A stretch of 45,232 nt of DNA from Thiocapsa sp. (GCF_018399035.1 NZ_CP073760.1:4352269-4397500), one strand, 5' to 3'; numbered from the stretch's first letter, positions 18,006 through 26,818 are shown. The notes: generated by a model not told the origin, from the sequence alone. Translations and numbers: made by a program.

Positions 18006-18332
18006 ATGGCTTGGCTCTATCTCGTCGTTGCCGGTATCTTCGAATGGGGTTGGCCCGTCGGCCTGAAGCTCGGGATGACGGATGCCGGCCTGCGCTGGGG
18101 CTGGATCGGATTCGCCGTCTTTTGCATCGTGGCGAGCGGCGCCTGCTTGCTCGTCGCGCAGAAGACCATTCCCATGGGCACGGCGTACGCGGTTTGGACG
18201 GGTATCGGTGCCGTCGGGGCCTTTGCCATCGGGATCGTCCTCTTCGCCGAGCCGGCCACCCTGCTGCGTTTTCTCTTCGTGGGCATGATCGTGCTCGGCA
18301 TCGTCGGGTTGAAGCTGGTCTCCGGGCCTTAA
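18006..18332 (+). CDS. sugE: SMR-family exporter, Gdx/SugE (guanidinium) type
   Basis: Small four-helix inner-membrane antiporter of 108 residues. Glu13 (AGIFEWGWPVGLK) is the universal proton/substrate site. The stretch PMGTAYAVWTGIGAVGA matches the SugE/Gdx branch, whose members export guanidinium, rather than the EmrE multidrug branch. Start ATG 18006 gives exactly the family N-terminus. No guanidine riboswitch pattern was recognised in the 187 bp upstream. Remarkably, the stop codon TAA (18330-18332) is the first three bases of a TAAACCGCG palindromic element. Confidence 0.9.
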   Translation: MAWLYLVVAGIFEWGWPVGLKLGMTDAGLRWGWIGFAVFCIVASGACLLVAQKTIPMGTAYAVWTGIGAVGAFAIGIVLFAEPATLLRFLFVGMIVLGIVGLKLVSGP

Positions 18333-18521
18333 ACCGCGCCCGGTACGGTATGCGCTGTTTTTGGGTGGGGTCGGCCCCGGCAGGCATCACCGCCGTTGGA
18401 GTCGGCGCGGTTTAAGGTATTAAAAAATATATTATTTTAAACCGCGTTCCCGACAAGAGTTGTGGATGCACCAAACCTTGATCTCACTCGAAAAAGAGCC
18501 TCTCGCTCCGGACGCGGTTTA
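18330..18521 (-). repeat. Composite palindromic element, copy 1 (A - AT linker - inverted B)
   Basis: Two 84-85 bp palindromes, A (18330-18414) and B in reverse (18438-18521), are joined by a 23-bp AT-rich linker. Each begins TAAACCGCG and ends CGCGGTTTA. A carries GGTATGCG, GGATGGGATCGG-like and GGAGTCGGCGCGG; B carries GGTGCATCCAC in reverse. Same unit as at 29550 and 44090, in opposite orientation. Its first TAA is the sugE stop. Confidence 0.85.
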
Positions 18522-18751
18522 GGTGAGAGCGAGGCAACCGCATCCGACGCTCGGTCACTGCACCGCCGGCAGGCTCGGTACTGCCGCCCTGTAGCGGCGA
18601 CTTCAGTCGCCCAGTAACTCTCCCACGCTCCCCCCAACTTGCTCCCACGCTCCGCCCCCAACTCGCCCCGACGCTCCGCGTCGAGCCCCCCCGGTGCGTG
18701 TGTGCGAGCGTCTCTGCGACTCCGGCGCCTCTCCAAGGGCCGCTGCCGGCG
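18522..18751. other. Non-coding stretch with degenerate short repeats
   Basis: No gene is supported here. GTAGCGGCGACTTCAGTCGCC (about 18592-18612) contains the palindrome GGCGACTTCAGTCGCC, a REP-like unit. Imperfect direct repeats of CTCCCACGCTCCG-like sequence follow (about 18626-18690). Together with the composite element to the left, this marks a 420-bp repeat pocket between convergent genes. Confidence 0.5.
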
Positions 18752-19822
18752 TCATCGCTCGAGAGGTCCGATCGGGTGCTCTAGATGCGGCTCTCTGATC
18801 TCGGGTCCCAGCATAACGGCGATCGGCCGTGTCTGCGGGTTGGCGTCCAGCGCGATCTTGAGCGACATGGTCAGAGGGACCGACAGAAACATGCCGACCG
18901 GTCCCAGAACCCATCCCCAGAATATCAACGAGACGAAGACTACCAAGGTGGAGAGGCCGAGTCCGTAGCCCATGATTTTGGGCTCCAGGATGCTCCCGAC
19001 CAAGGTGTTCACCACCAAATAGCCCAGCGCAACCAGCAGTGCACTCTGTAGGTCGATCTGAACGAGTGCAAGCAAGACCGCCGGAATCGCGGCCAGGATG
19101 GAGCCGATCGTGGGGACGAAGTTCAACAAAAAGGCGATCAGGGCCCAAAGCACGGCGTAGTCGACCCCGAGGATCGTCAGCCACGCCCAGATGACGACGC
19201 CGGTCCCCGCGCTGGTTAAGGTCTTGATGCCCATATAGCGGTTGATGCTGTCGAGGACGGTATGCATCCGTTGCGTCGAGGTCTCGGGCGAGACGAGCGC
19301 GGCCCGCAGCTTGGCCGGCAGCCCGGCGGCCTCGAGCAGGATGAAGACCACGGTCAGCAGGATGAGAAAGGCGTTGGCGAGCACGCCGCTGAGTCCGGAC
19401 ACCAGGTCTCCCGCCAGCCCCAAGACGCGCGCGGGATCGATATAGGTTTGCAGCGCCTCGCGCGAGGTATGCAGGCCGACGCCGTCGAGCCATCGCGCGA
19501 GGTCGTCCACGAGGAGCTTGAGGCGTTCCTGGTACTCCGGGAGACTCTCCTGGAAGCCGTCGAGCGATCCCGTGACCAGGATGGCGAGCACGCTGCCGAG
19601 ACCGCTGATCGCCAAGACCACCAGCAGCATCGCGGCCCAGTTGGGCGCACCGCGACGGCGCAGCTCGCGCAGCGGCGGTGTTGCGATGACGGCGATGAAG
19701 ACAGCGAGCAGGAAGGGCGTGATCAGGGATGATGCCGCCCGCATCCCGGCGACAACGACGATGAAGGCCGCAGCGGCGACCAGGAAGCGCGTGGTAGGTC
19801 CGAGGCCGGGATTGGAGACCAT
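18752..19822 (-). CDS. AI-2E family (PerM/YdiK-type) membrane permease
   Basis: The 356-residue protein has the AI-2E transporter layout. Helices 1-2 come early (TRFLVAAAAFIVVVAGM, LITPFLLAVFIAVIATPPL) and a third is LLVVLAISGLGSVLAILV. A periplasmic helical domain follows (DGFQESLPEYQERLKLLVDDLARW), then the conserved hydrophobic C-half (LTILGVDYAVLWALIAFLLN, FVPTIGSILAAIPAV, EPKIMGYGLGLSTLVVFVSL). Family members have been linked to AI-2 export, Na+/H+ exchange or pressure sensing; the substrate here is unknown. ATG 19822 fits the family N-terminus. The lipoprotein gene upstream ends 8 bp away on the same strand, so both are probably co-transcribed. Confidence 0.86.
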   Translation of the reverse strand: MVSNPGLGPTTRFLVAAAAFIVVVAGMRAASSLITPFLLAVFIAVIATPPLRELRRRGAPNWAAMLLVVLAISGLGSVLAILVTGSLDGFQESLPEYQERLKLLVDDLARWLDGVGLHTSREALQTYIDPARVLGLAGDLVSGLSGVLANAFLILLTVVFILLEAAGLPAKLRAALVSPETSTQRMHTVLDSINRYMGIKTLTSAGTGVVIWAWLTILGVDYAVLWALIAFLLNFVPTIGSILAAIPAVLLALVQIDLQSALLVALGYLVVNTLVGSILEPKIMGYGLGLSTLVVFVSLIFWGWVLGPVGMFLSVPLTMSLKIALDANPQTRPIAVMLGPEIREPHLEHPIGPLER

Positions 19823-19830
19823 GCGTCGCG

Positions 19831-20319
19831 CTAGCGTGTCGCTGGGCGCGTTCCGACCGGTGCGAACCGGGGTAGGCCCGATTGCAGCCACCAGGTGTTG
19901 GTCACCTCGTCCCACCGCCAGACCTGTCGGTCGGTCAGTTGCTTGACGACCTGGGCATCCTCGAACAGATAGTCGATGACGACCACCTGATTGGCGCTCT
20001 CGTCGGCTTGGATGACCGGCGGCTGGGTCACGTCGTAGCCGGTCACGCGCAGCTCGTCGAAGACCTCCGGGAGCGCTCCGGTTTTGCGTTGATCCGGATG
20101 CAGGAAACCGAGCGCCGTCTCGAAATAGCCCCAGCGCAGCGCGGATTGATAGCCGTTGGTGGCGGCCTGGAGTGCGACGGCGCGACGGTCCTTCTCCACG
20201 ACCGCACAGCCGGCGCCCGAAAGGCTGGTCAGGAGCAGGGCAAGCATCGGCAGGACGCTCCAGTGCGTGATTCGCCCGGGCGCTTGCGGCCGGTGCCTTG
20301 AACCTTGCGGTTGAGCCAT
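19831..20319 (-). CDS. Uncharacterised lipoprotein
   Basis: The 162-residue product has a basic N-region, a hydrophobic core (WSVLPMLALLLTSLSG) and a lipobox SGAGC (Cys at about residue 38), so it should be lipidated. The mature part has two Trp-containing motifs (LRWGYFETALGFLHPDQR, QVWRWDEVTNTWWLQ) and a central strand-rich segment (NQVVVIDYLFED), resembling small NTF2-like folds, but no family can be named. ATG 20319 is chosen for GAGGG five bases upstream. It lies directly upstream of the permease and divergent from the TraB-family gene. Confidence 0.78.
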   Translation of the reverse strand: MAQPQGSRHRPQAPGRITHWSVLPMLALLLTSLSGAGCAVVEKDRRAVALQAATNGYQSALRWGYFETALGFLHPDQRKTGALPEVFDELRVTGYDVTQPPVIQADESANQVVVIDYLFEDAQVVKQLTDRQVWRWDEVTNTWWLQSGLPRFAPVGTRPATR

Positions 20320-20466
20320 CGCGCCCTCGAAGATCGATCTCATGTGCATGTCTATCATCCCGGGATGATAAGCCAAGCCCCCGGCGCGACCAACGTCGGG
20401 CACGCCCCGCGATCTGCGGTATCATTCCGGACCGAATGTTCTAGCCCTAACCGATCTTCAAAAGCG

Positions 20467-21671
20467 ATGCCTGAATCCATCGAGCCGAAACGCGAGATCG
20501 CCGTAGCCGATGTGCGGCTCACGCTTCTCGGAACCGCACACGTCTCGCGCGCCAGCGAGGAAGAGGTCCGCGCCCTGCTGCAGAGCGGGGAGTACGACGC
20601 GGTGGCCGTGGAGCTGTGTCGCAGTCGTTTCAGTGCCTTGATGGATCCCAAGTCGCTGTCGGAGATGGATCTCTTTTCGGTTATCCGCCAGCGGCGCGTC
20701 TACATGGTGGTCGCGAATCTCGCCTTGTCGGCCTACCAGCAACGTCTTGCGGATCAGTTCGGGATCGAGCCCGGTGCGGAGCAGCGCACGGCGGTCCGCG
20801 TCGCCAAAGAGTTGGGTCTGCCGGTCCTGCTGATCGATCGGGAGATCGGCGTCACCCTGAAACGCATCTCGGCCAATCTCGGCTGGTGGAAGCGCTACAC
20901 CCTCTTCACGGGGCTCTTGGCCGCCATGCTGACCTCGGAGAAGGTCAGCGAGGAGGAGATCGAGCGGCTCAAGGAGGGTGACGTCCTGGAGACGACATTT
21001 GCCGAGTTTGCCCATGATCGGCGGGATCTGTTCGTTCCGCTGATCGAGGAGCGCGACCGTTACATGGCCGCAAAGCTGCGCAGCGAGCCAGCGCGGGCGG
21101 GCGTGAAACGGGTCTTGGCCGTCGTGGGTGCCGGGCACCTGAAGGGTATCGCCGAGGCTTTGGAGACGGACGCCACCGACCCCGCCGCGGTCGCGCGAGC
21201 ACTCGAGGAGGTCCCCCGCCGAGCCGTTGGCCGCGCATCCTGTCATGGGGTCTGGTCGTGTTGATCCTAAGCGGCTTTGCTTTCGGCTTTTCACAGAGCA
21301 CCAGCTTGGGGTGGGGGCTGGTCGCGGCCTGGGTCGTCATCAACGGCGGTCTTTCCGCGTTGGGTGCGTTGCTGGCCGGCGGACACCCCTTGACGGTGGT
21401 TGCCGCGTTTCTCGCCGCGCCGCTGACATCGCTGAACCCGACCATCGGTGCGGGTATGGTCACGGGTGCGGTCGAGCTCTCGATGCGCAAACCCAGGGTA
21501 TCGGATTTCGGCCGGCTGCGTCTCGATGTCGTGACCTTGCGCGGCTGGTGGCACAACCGTGTCGCCCGCGTTTTTCTCGTGTTTCTCTTCAGTACCCTCG
21601 GTTCCGGGATCGGCACCTACGTCGCCGGCTTTCATATCGTAGATCAATTGTTTAGCGTCGGCGTCCCCTGA
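20467..21671 (+). CDS. TraB/PrgY-family membrane protein, split by an apparent -1 frameshift
   Basis: The first part (20467 to the frameshift) has the TraB domain: LLGTAHVSRASEEEVRALL, AVAVELCRSRF, LPVLLIDREIGVTLKR and the C-terminal AVVGAGHLKGI. It ends out of frame at TGA 21262-21264. One extra C in the run 21213-21217 would continue as EEVPPPSRWPRILSWGLVVL. That leads into a multi-helix C-terminal membrane domain in the other frame (GFSQSTSLGWGLVAAWVVING, LTVVAAFLAAPLTSLNPTIG, FSTLGSGIGTYVAG) ending at 21671. The family normally has both parts in about 400 residues. TraB homologues inhibit sex pheromones in enterococci; the bacterial role is otherwise unknown. The run of Cs makes a sequencing or assembly error as likely as a true mutation. 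Confidence 0.8.
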
Positions 21672-21709
21672 CGTCTCGCCTGCAGCTCACGGAGGCGCGC
21701 CGGCGGACA

Positions 21710-22303
21710 TCAGGGTCCTGTGCGGTCGAGTCCGGCAAGGTGGCTCCGGATCGTCTCGATCGCCTCGTCGAGATGCTGGAACGCATGATCTCCGCCCTCC
21801 CAGACCATGAGACGGCCGCACCCGGCATAGATGCGCTCGGCGATGCGCGAATCGATGACCTCGTCGCCGCGCTCCAGGAGCAGGGTGCTCGGAGTGCCGT
21901 CGCAGGGATCCGCGACGCCGTAGGGCCGGGTGCTCTCGATGAGATCCTCGCTGACCCGATACTCCTCGCCGTGGGCCGTGGTCATGATCTCGCCGATGTG
22001 TTCTCGAAAGAGGCTCCAGGGGGTGAGTGCCGGGTTGATCAGGTACAGATGCGAGAACCGAAACCGGCGGGCCAGGTATTGGCCGTAGAAGCCGCCCATG
22101 GAGCTTCCGATCACGGCCGGCGCGATGCCCTCGTGCTGCCCGAGAAGCGTGGCGAAGAAGTCCGATAAAACGGCGACGGCATCCGCGGGGCGGTGCGCCG
22201 GATAGTCGACGGCGACGACCGGATGCGGGGCCAGGCGCTCGCGAAGGCGCTGGGCCTTGAAGGATCGGCTCGAGCTGTTGAGTCCGTGGATGTAAACGAG
22301 CAT
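21710..22303 (-). CDS. YqiA-like alpha/beta hydrolase (esterase)
   Basis: The 197-residue product is a small alpha/beta hydrolase of the YqiA/UPF0227 type, cytosolic. It begins MLVYIHGLNSSSRSFKA, the family start with the oxyanion HG. The nucleophile elbow is GSSMGGFYGQYLARR (Ser in SSMGG). Later come FSHLYLINPALTPW, the Asp region LLLERGDEVID and the catalytic His in GGDHAFQHLDE. The start at ATG 22303 agrees with the conserved N-terminus. E. coli YqiA stands next to parE/cpdA; here it follows an unknown gene whose 3' end lies 36 bp upstream on the same strand. Confidence 0.87.
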   Translation of the reverse strand: MLVYIHGLNSSSRSFKAQRLRERLAPHPVVAVDYPAHRPADAVAVLSDFFATLLGQHEGIAPAVIGSSMGGFYGQYLARRFRFSHLYLINPALTPWSLFREHIGEIMTTAHGEEYRVSEDLIESTRPYGVADPCDGTPSTLLLERGDEVIDSRIAERIYAGCGRLMVWEGGDHAFQHLDEAIETIRSHLAGLDRTGP

Positions 22304-22338
22304 GTCGTCCGAGTCCTCGCTGCGCCGGGTGAACGGCG

Positions 22339-23331
22339 TCAAGGCGCTCGCTCTTGAGCCTCGAGGCGCTCTTCTTGGCATGAGGTGGGCGGGGGGCGCT
22401 TGGTCTCGGCGTCGGTCGGGCTCGCGGGAGAACCGAAAAACGTCACTCGAAACACAAGGCAGCGATCGATAAACTCGCGCGTACTTTTGGGCATCGGCAC
22501 CCGGGCGCGTACGATGGAACCGATCAGCTCGGTTCCGTCACGCAACAGTGCGACGGCGTCCATCGCCTCGCGCGTGGCCGTGGCGCTCGCGTCGCAGGGC
22601 AGCACCGGGGCCATTCGGCCGAGTCGATCCATCGCGACCGCGAAGGTCGGCCAAACATCGAAAATCGCCGGGTCGGTGCGCAGGATCTCGCACTTGCGTT
22701 TGGCTGCGTCGGCCAAGGCGTCGATCTTCGGATCGATATCGGTCATCTGGCGACTGCCCGCAAAGGTGTCCTTCAGGACCGTCGCGATGCGATCGATGTC
22801 GCGCATGGTCATGGCGATCTTCAGGTAACGGCTGTCGTAGAAGTCCTCGATCGTCATGGAAAACGCCTTGAACGGCTCGCCCCAGAGCTCGTCGATCCCC
22901 TCGTCTCCGCTGCGATGCCGGACCAGCTTTCCGAGCTCCAATGCTTGCAGCAGGCAATCTCCGCACTCACGCATCAGGCTGTTGTCGGTGCCGATCTCCA
23001 CTCCGGCGGCTTGCAGATCGACGAGGCAGGTGAAGATATCCGCGGCACGGTTGAAGAGCGCACCGGCCAGCATGGCCCCGTTGACCCGCTTGCGCTCCGG
23101 ATCGGTTTCCGAGGTATAGGCCTCGCGTGCCTCGTCGAGCCGTAAACCCGGGATGTTGATGCCGTGCTCGACATGGTTGAACAGACGTCGGGTGAGCGCT
23201 TGGATCAGGCGTCGTTTGGTCTCGAGCGTATCGCCGGGCGGCTTATAGGACTTGATCCAGTAGCCGTCGTAAAACACGCGCTCCTCGTCGAGGATGATGC
23301 GTCGCCTGCCGTTCTCGGGTTGTGTGGCCAT
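22339..23331 (-). CDS. Conserved protein of unknown function, helical, ~330 residues
   Basis: No family is recognised. The soluble-looking 330-residue protein begins with RRIILDEERVFYDGYWIKSY and is mostly alpha-helical by composition. It has Cys in CGDCLLQALELGKLVRH (a CxxC) and another in KRKCEIL, a long acidic/basic central part, and a Pro/Glu-rich C-terminal tail. There is no signal peptide or membrane helix. The downstream esterase starts 36 bp away on the same strand, so the two may be co-expressed. The 278 bp upstream contain a TATAGT -10-like box on the other strand (23482-23487) and no gene. Confidence 0.72.
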   Translation of the reverse strand: MATQPENGRRRIILDEERVFYDGYWIKSYKPPGDTLETKRRLIQALTRRLFNHVEHGINIPGLRLDEAREAYTSETDPERKRVNGAMLAGALFNRAADIFTCLVDLQAAGVEIGTDNSLMRECGDCLLQALELGKLVRHRSGDEGIDELWGEPFKAFSMTIEDFYDSRYLKIAMTMRDIDRIATVLKDTFAGSRQMTDIDPKIDALADAAKRKCEILRTDPAIFDVWPTFAVAMDRLGRMAPVLPCDASATATREAMDAVALLRDGTELIGSIVRARVPMPKSTREFIDRCLVFRVTFFGSPASPTDAETKRPPPTSCQEERLEAQERAP

Positions 23332-23609
23332 GCCTGGGTCGGAGTCCTGGGCGGGTAAGTGGAGTGATACCGGTTTTCCGCGGGGTGCGCAATCGTGATC
23401 CTCGATTCGGGATTTCCGGGCTGCGATCGCGTACCCCTTAGAGGTTCGGCAGCCTCCCTATGACCTCGAGCATCGCTGGACTATAGTGGCGCTCTTGGCC
23501 ACACACGCAATGACCGTCATGGATCCCGGTGTCGTCCGACAGGTTACCCCCGCCATGATGGGCCCGGCGTGATTTTAAGAAGATTACCGAGCCGTTTTAT
23601 CGAGGGGAT

Positions 23610-24380
23610 ATGCGAGTGAAGGACACGATTGCATCCATGATGACGACACTCTTCATATGGAGTCTCGCGGGGGCGCTGTTCGGCGCGTTGTTCGGCGGTC
23701 TGTATCAGGTCCTCACTGTTCTCGGGCTCGCAGGCTGGCAGCCTTTGGTGATCGCGGCAGCGGCAGCGGCCATGACCACATCGGCTTTCTACAGCGCCAT
23801 GCCTGTCGCGCTGATGGGCGCCATGGCCGGTATTTTGGCGTCCATCGGGTATTTGATCGTCAGCGGACAGAGTGTCGAGCTCCTCTGGATCGCCGGGACG
23901 GCGGGCGCGGGCGGGATCCTTGCCGGGGTGTTCTATGCCTGGATGATCACCGGCGGAGGCCGGCCGCTCGCCGAGACGCTGACGGGTCTGATTGCCGGTG
24001 TTTTGGCCGGCGGCATCATGGCATTCGTGTTCGCTTCGTTCGGCATCCGGTTCAGCATGTTCGTCCTGTCGGCGGGCGTCGTGGCGTTGGTCGGGACCTT
24101 CTTCCAGGTCTCCGAGCGCTGGCTGGTCGCACGTAGCGCCCGCTGGTTTCCGGGAGTCTTGTCGGCGCCCGTAGTCGCCGGGCTCATCGCGGCCTTGGTC
24201 GGGGCCAGCGTTTGGATCATCGGCGGTACGACCTCGACGATGTTGAGCAGCAATGCGCAGGATTCCGCAAATCAGATCCTCGGCGCTGTCCAGCCCGGAT
24301 TCCTCGGTGGAATGCTCGGTGGTGCCGTGACGGGTGTGGTCTTGCAGATCCTCGGTTTCCGGCCCGAGCAGCCGCACTGA
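23610..24380 (+). CDS. Uncharacterised multi-spanning inner-membrane protein
   Basis: The 256-residue protein is very hydrophobic, with about seven predicted helices packed with Gly and Ala small-residue motifs (ALFGALFGGLYQV, AGAGGILAGVFYAW, GLIAGVLAGGIMAFVF, FLGGMLGGAVTGVV). A hydrophilic loop near residue 170 is basic (SERWLVARSARW). No transporter family signature, conserved charged residue in a helix or signal sequence is seen, so no function is proposed. ATG 23610 is preceded by GAGGGGATATGCG with GAGGGG at 23596-23601 and the frame may begin there. It stands alone between divergent and co-directional genes. Confidence 0.72.
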   Translation: MRVKDTIASMMTTLFIWSLAGALFGALFGGLYQVLTVLGLAGWQPLVIAAAAAAMTTSAFYSAMPVALMGAMAGILASIGYLIVSGQSVELLWIAGTAGAGGILAGVFYAWMITGGGRPLAETLTGLIAGVLAGGIMAFVFASFGIRFSMFVLSAGVVALVGTFFQVSERWLVARSARWFPGVLSAPVVAGLIAALVGASVWIIGGTTSTMLSSNAQDSANQILGAVQPGFLGGMLGGAVTGVVLQILGFRPEQPH

Positions 24381-24438
24381 GCCGAATGCCGTCTTCTCCC
24401 GGTTGAACGGAAAAACGTGAAAGCCATACGATTTCTGT

Positions 24439-24444
24439 GATAAT
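24439..24444 (+). promoter_or_regulatory. Extended -10 promoter before the 44-residue membrane protein
   Basis: TGTGATAAT at 24436-24444 is an extended -10 (TG-N-GATAAT). It lies about 100 bases before the small gene at 24546. A -35 is not clear, as is usual for extended -10 promoters. Confidence 0.35.
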
Positions 24445-24545
24445 AGCTCGCCACCCTCGCACACGCCGGTCACGTGCGTGCAGGGCCCGCGCAGGATAGG
24501 GCCCCGTGGTTTCTGCCTACCCTCAACTGAAATGGAGGAGCCCCG

Positions 24546-24680
24546 ATGTTTGCCGTTCTCATCGCACTTGCCGTCGGTATCGTGATTGGCTGGAACTGGC
24601 CGATGCCCCCTTGGGCAAAGGACATCCAGGATCGTATCGTCCAGACTTTCCAGTCCATGACCAACAGGACCCCCAAGTAA
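24546..24680 (+). CDS. 44-residue single-pass membrane protein
   Basis: ATG 24546 follows GGAGGAG at 24534-24540, a near-perfect ribosome binding site. The 44-residue product has one hydrophobic helix (FAVLIALAVGIVIGWNW), then PMPPWAKDIQDRIVQTF, an amphipathic helix, and a basic C-terminus, ending at TAA 24678-24680. Strong translation signal, own promoter candidate and sensible composition support a real small gene. No family is known to me. Such proteins often modulate a larger membrane protein, which is inference only. Confidence 0.65.
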   Translation: MFAVLIALAVGIVIGWNWPMPPWAKDIQDRIVQTFQSMTNRTPK

Positions 24681-24772
24681 CCTGCCGAGCCGATCCGCAT
24701 CGGTAGCGGCTAGGGACGAGAGCGTGAACGGCTTCGAGACCGTTGCGCTGTCGTTCGCCGGTGCGGTCGGCT

Positions 24773-25459
24773 TCAGACCGAGTCGAGAATCAGCACCGCG
24801 GCGATCGCCCAGAGCGCCCGGTTCAACCAGCGCCGGTAGGTCCCCTGATCGAGCCGGCGGCGCACGCGAATCCCGATCCACAATACGGCCAGAACGGCAG
24901 GCAGCGCCAGCAGGGCAAGCTGAATGATGGTCGGATCCAGGGCGTCCTGGAGCGCGAATCCGGTCAGTTGACCGCTCTTGCTGGTGATGAAGCTCAGGTT
25001 GAAGGTCGCGACCATCAGGCCCGGATGCATCCGGGTGTAGAGCGCGAAGGCGACCACGATGGGCGAGAAGACGTTCACCAGGCCGGCCAAGAGGCCCATC
25101 CCCAATCCCAACAGCGCCAGCCCCCAGTGCGGGATCCGATGCTCGGGCCCGTCGCCGCGCGTGTGCTGCAGGATCAAGAACAGGATCAGGACCAGGGCCA
25201 GCAGGAGCCGAAAGGGCTCGGGGTCGACGCTCAACAGCACCCGGGTGCCGATCAAGCTGCCCACCAGCGTGAAGACCGGGATGGGCCAGAAACGGCGCAG
25301 TGCTTCGAGCCAACGTCGCTCGGTGGCGATGCTGACCAGGTTGATGGCGATGGTCGGGATGAGTGTCAGGAGCACGGCCGCGCGCATGTCCATGAAGAGC
25401 ACGAGCAGCGGGGTTGCGACCAGCGGGAACCCGAACCCGAAGAGAGACGAGGAGGACAT
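24773..25459 (-). CDS. TSUP (TauE/SafE-type) permease, N-terminally shortened
   Basis: A sulfite/organosulfonate-exporter-type membrane protein. The conserved first repeat motif is present (GFGFPLVATPLLVLF), as are the second (GLGMGLLAGLVNVFSPIVVAF) and NLSFITSKSGQLTGF, with about seven helices over 228 residues. TSUP proteins normally have some 20-25 residues of a first helix before GFGFP. Here ATG 25459 gives only MSSSSLF, and the in-frame codons further upstream (to 25600, overlapping prpF) encode no hydrophobic helix. The gene is therefore either truncated or newly fused at its 5' end. It is the last gene on the minus strand after prpF. Substrate is unknown; sulfite or an organic acid are both possible. 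Confidence 0.72.
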   Translation of the reverse strand: MSSSSLFGFGFPLVATPLLVLFMDMRAAVLLTLIPTIAINLVSIATERRWLEALRRFWPIPVFTLVGSLIGTRVLLSVDPEPFRLLLALVLILFLILQHTRGDGPEHRIPHWGLALLGLGMGLLAGLVNVFSPIVVAFALYTRMHPGLMVATFNLSFITSKSGQLTGFALQDALDPTIIQLALLALPAVLAVLWIGIRVRRRLDQGTYRRWLNRALWAIAAVLILDSV

Positions 25460-25580
25460 CGGTGTCGAGCGTCCGCCTCGGGGGCGAGCGCTCGCGACTG
25501 GACCAGATCGGTTTACGAAGTGGACAACTGCCTGATCCAGGTGATACTCAATAGGCGCCGGTTTTCCGGTTCTCCGGTCA

Positions 25581-26777
25581 CTAACCACTATAAAAGGCAT
25601 CCCCCGGCACCCTTACCCAGCCTTCCATCAGCACCCGGGCGCTGCGGCTCATGATGGCCTTGGTCACAGTCCAGTCGCCATCGACCAGCGTTGCTTCCGC
25701 GCCGACCCTCAGGGTGCCCGAGGGATGACCGAAGCGCACCGCGTTGCGCGGCCCGCCGCCTGCGGCCAGGTTGACCAGGGTGCCGGGGATGGCGGCGGCG
25801 GTGCCGATCGCCACCGCGGCCGTGCCCATCATGGCGTGGTGCAGCTTGCCCATGGAGAGTGCGCGTACGCACAGATCAATGTCGCCGGCGTTGACCTGCT
25901 TACCGCTGGAGGAGACGTAGTCGGCGGGCGGGGCGACGAAGGCGACCTTCGGGGTGTGCTGGCGGGTCGCCGCCTTGGCGAGATCCTTGATGAGGCCCAT
26001 CCGCAGCGCGCCATAGGCACGGATGGTCTCGAACATCTGTAAGGCATCGGCATCGCCGTTGACGGCGTCCTGCAGCTCGGTGCCCGTATAGCCGATGGCC
26101 GCCGCGTTCACGAAGACGGTCGGGATACCGGCATTGATCATCGTGGCCTGGAGCGTACCGACACCGGGGACCTCGAGGTCGTCGACCAGGTTGCCGGTGG
26201 GGAACATGGAGCCGCCGCCCTCGCCCTCATCGGCGGGGTTTAGGAACTCCAACTGCACCTCCGCGGCCGGGAAGGTCACGCCGTCGAGCTCGAAATCACC
26301 CGTCTCCTGCACGGCGCCGTCGGTCATGGGCACGTGCGCGATGATGGTCTTGCCGATGTTGGCCTGCCAGACGCGCACCCTCGCCATGCCGTCCTTCGGC
26401 AGCCGGCCGGCCTCGACCAGTCCGGCGCTGATGGCAAAGGAGCCGACCGCAGCCGAGAGGTTGCCGCAGTTGCCGCTCCAGTCGATGAAACCCGTGTCGA
26501 TGGACACCTGGCCGAACAGATAATCGACGTCGTGATCGGGCCTGTTGCTCTTGGACAGGATGACCGTCTTGCTGGTGCTCGAGGTCGCCCCGCCCATGCC
26601 GTCGATCTGCTTGCCGTAGGGGTCCGGGCTGCCGATGACCCGCAGCAGCAGGGCATCGCGCGCCGGGCCCGGCACTCGGGCGGCCTCGGGCAGATCCTGC
26701 AGGCGGAAGAAGACACCCTTGCTGGTGCCGCCGCGCATGTAGGTGGCGGGGATGCGGATCTGGTGGACGTTGGGCAT
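25581..26777 (-). CDS. prpF: 2-methylaconitate cis-trans isomerase PrpF
   Basis: PrpF isomerises the 2-methylaconitate made by AcnD so that it can be hydrated to 2-methylisocitrate; it is cytosolic. The 398-residue product begins MPNVHQIRIPATYMRGGTSKG, the family N-terminus. The active-site cysteine regions GNCGNLSAAVGSFAI and GGPRNAVRFGHPSG follow, together with SKTVILSKS and the C-terminal VTKAIMSRSARVLMEGWV. It has the diaminopimelate-epimerase-like fold. ATG 26777 fits the conserved start better than an ATG at 26810. It follows acnD by 64 bp in the same direction, as in most acnD-prpF operons. Confidence 0.94.
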   Translation of the reverse strand: MPNVHQIRIPATYMRGGTSKGVFFRLQDLPEAARVPGPARDALLLRVIGSPDPYGKQIDGMGGATSSTSKTVILSKSNRPDHDVDYLFGQVSIDTGFIDWSGNCGNLSAAVGSFAISAGLVEAGRLPKDGMARVRVWQANIGKTIIAHVPMTDGAVQETGDFELDGVTFPAAEVQLEFLNPADEGEGGGSMFPTGNLVDDLEVPGVGTLQATMINAGIPTVFVNAAAIGYTGTELQDAVNGDADALQMFETIRAYGALRMGLIKDLAKAATRQHTPKVAFVAPPADYVSSSGKQVNAGDIDLCVRALSMGKLHHAMMGTAAVAIGTAAAIPGTLVNLAAGGGPRNAVRFGHPSGTLRVGAEATLVDGDWTVTKAIMSRSARVLMEGWVRVPGDAFYSG

Positions 26778-26818
26778 GTGATCGATATCTCTAAAGATTG
26801 GTCTATTCACTTCCCTCT

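Noticed and set aside
18437..18736. Minus-strand small gene ending in the composite repeat
   Set aside because: Low-complexity Arg-rich product whose C-terminus is just the translated B element; no start signal.
23544..25313. Long minus-strand frame covering the membrane protein and small gene
   Set aside because: Composition is Arg/His/Gln-rich without family motifs; it is antisense to the well-supported membrane protein at 23610 and overlaps the TSUP gene in another frame.
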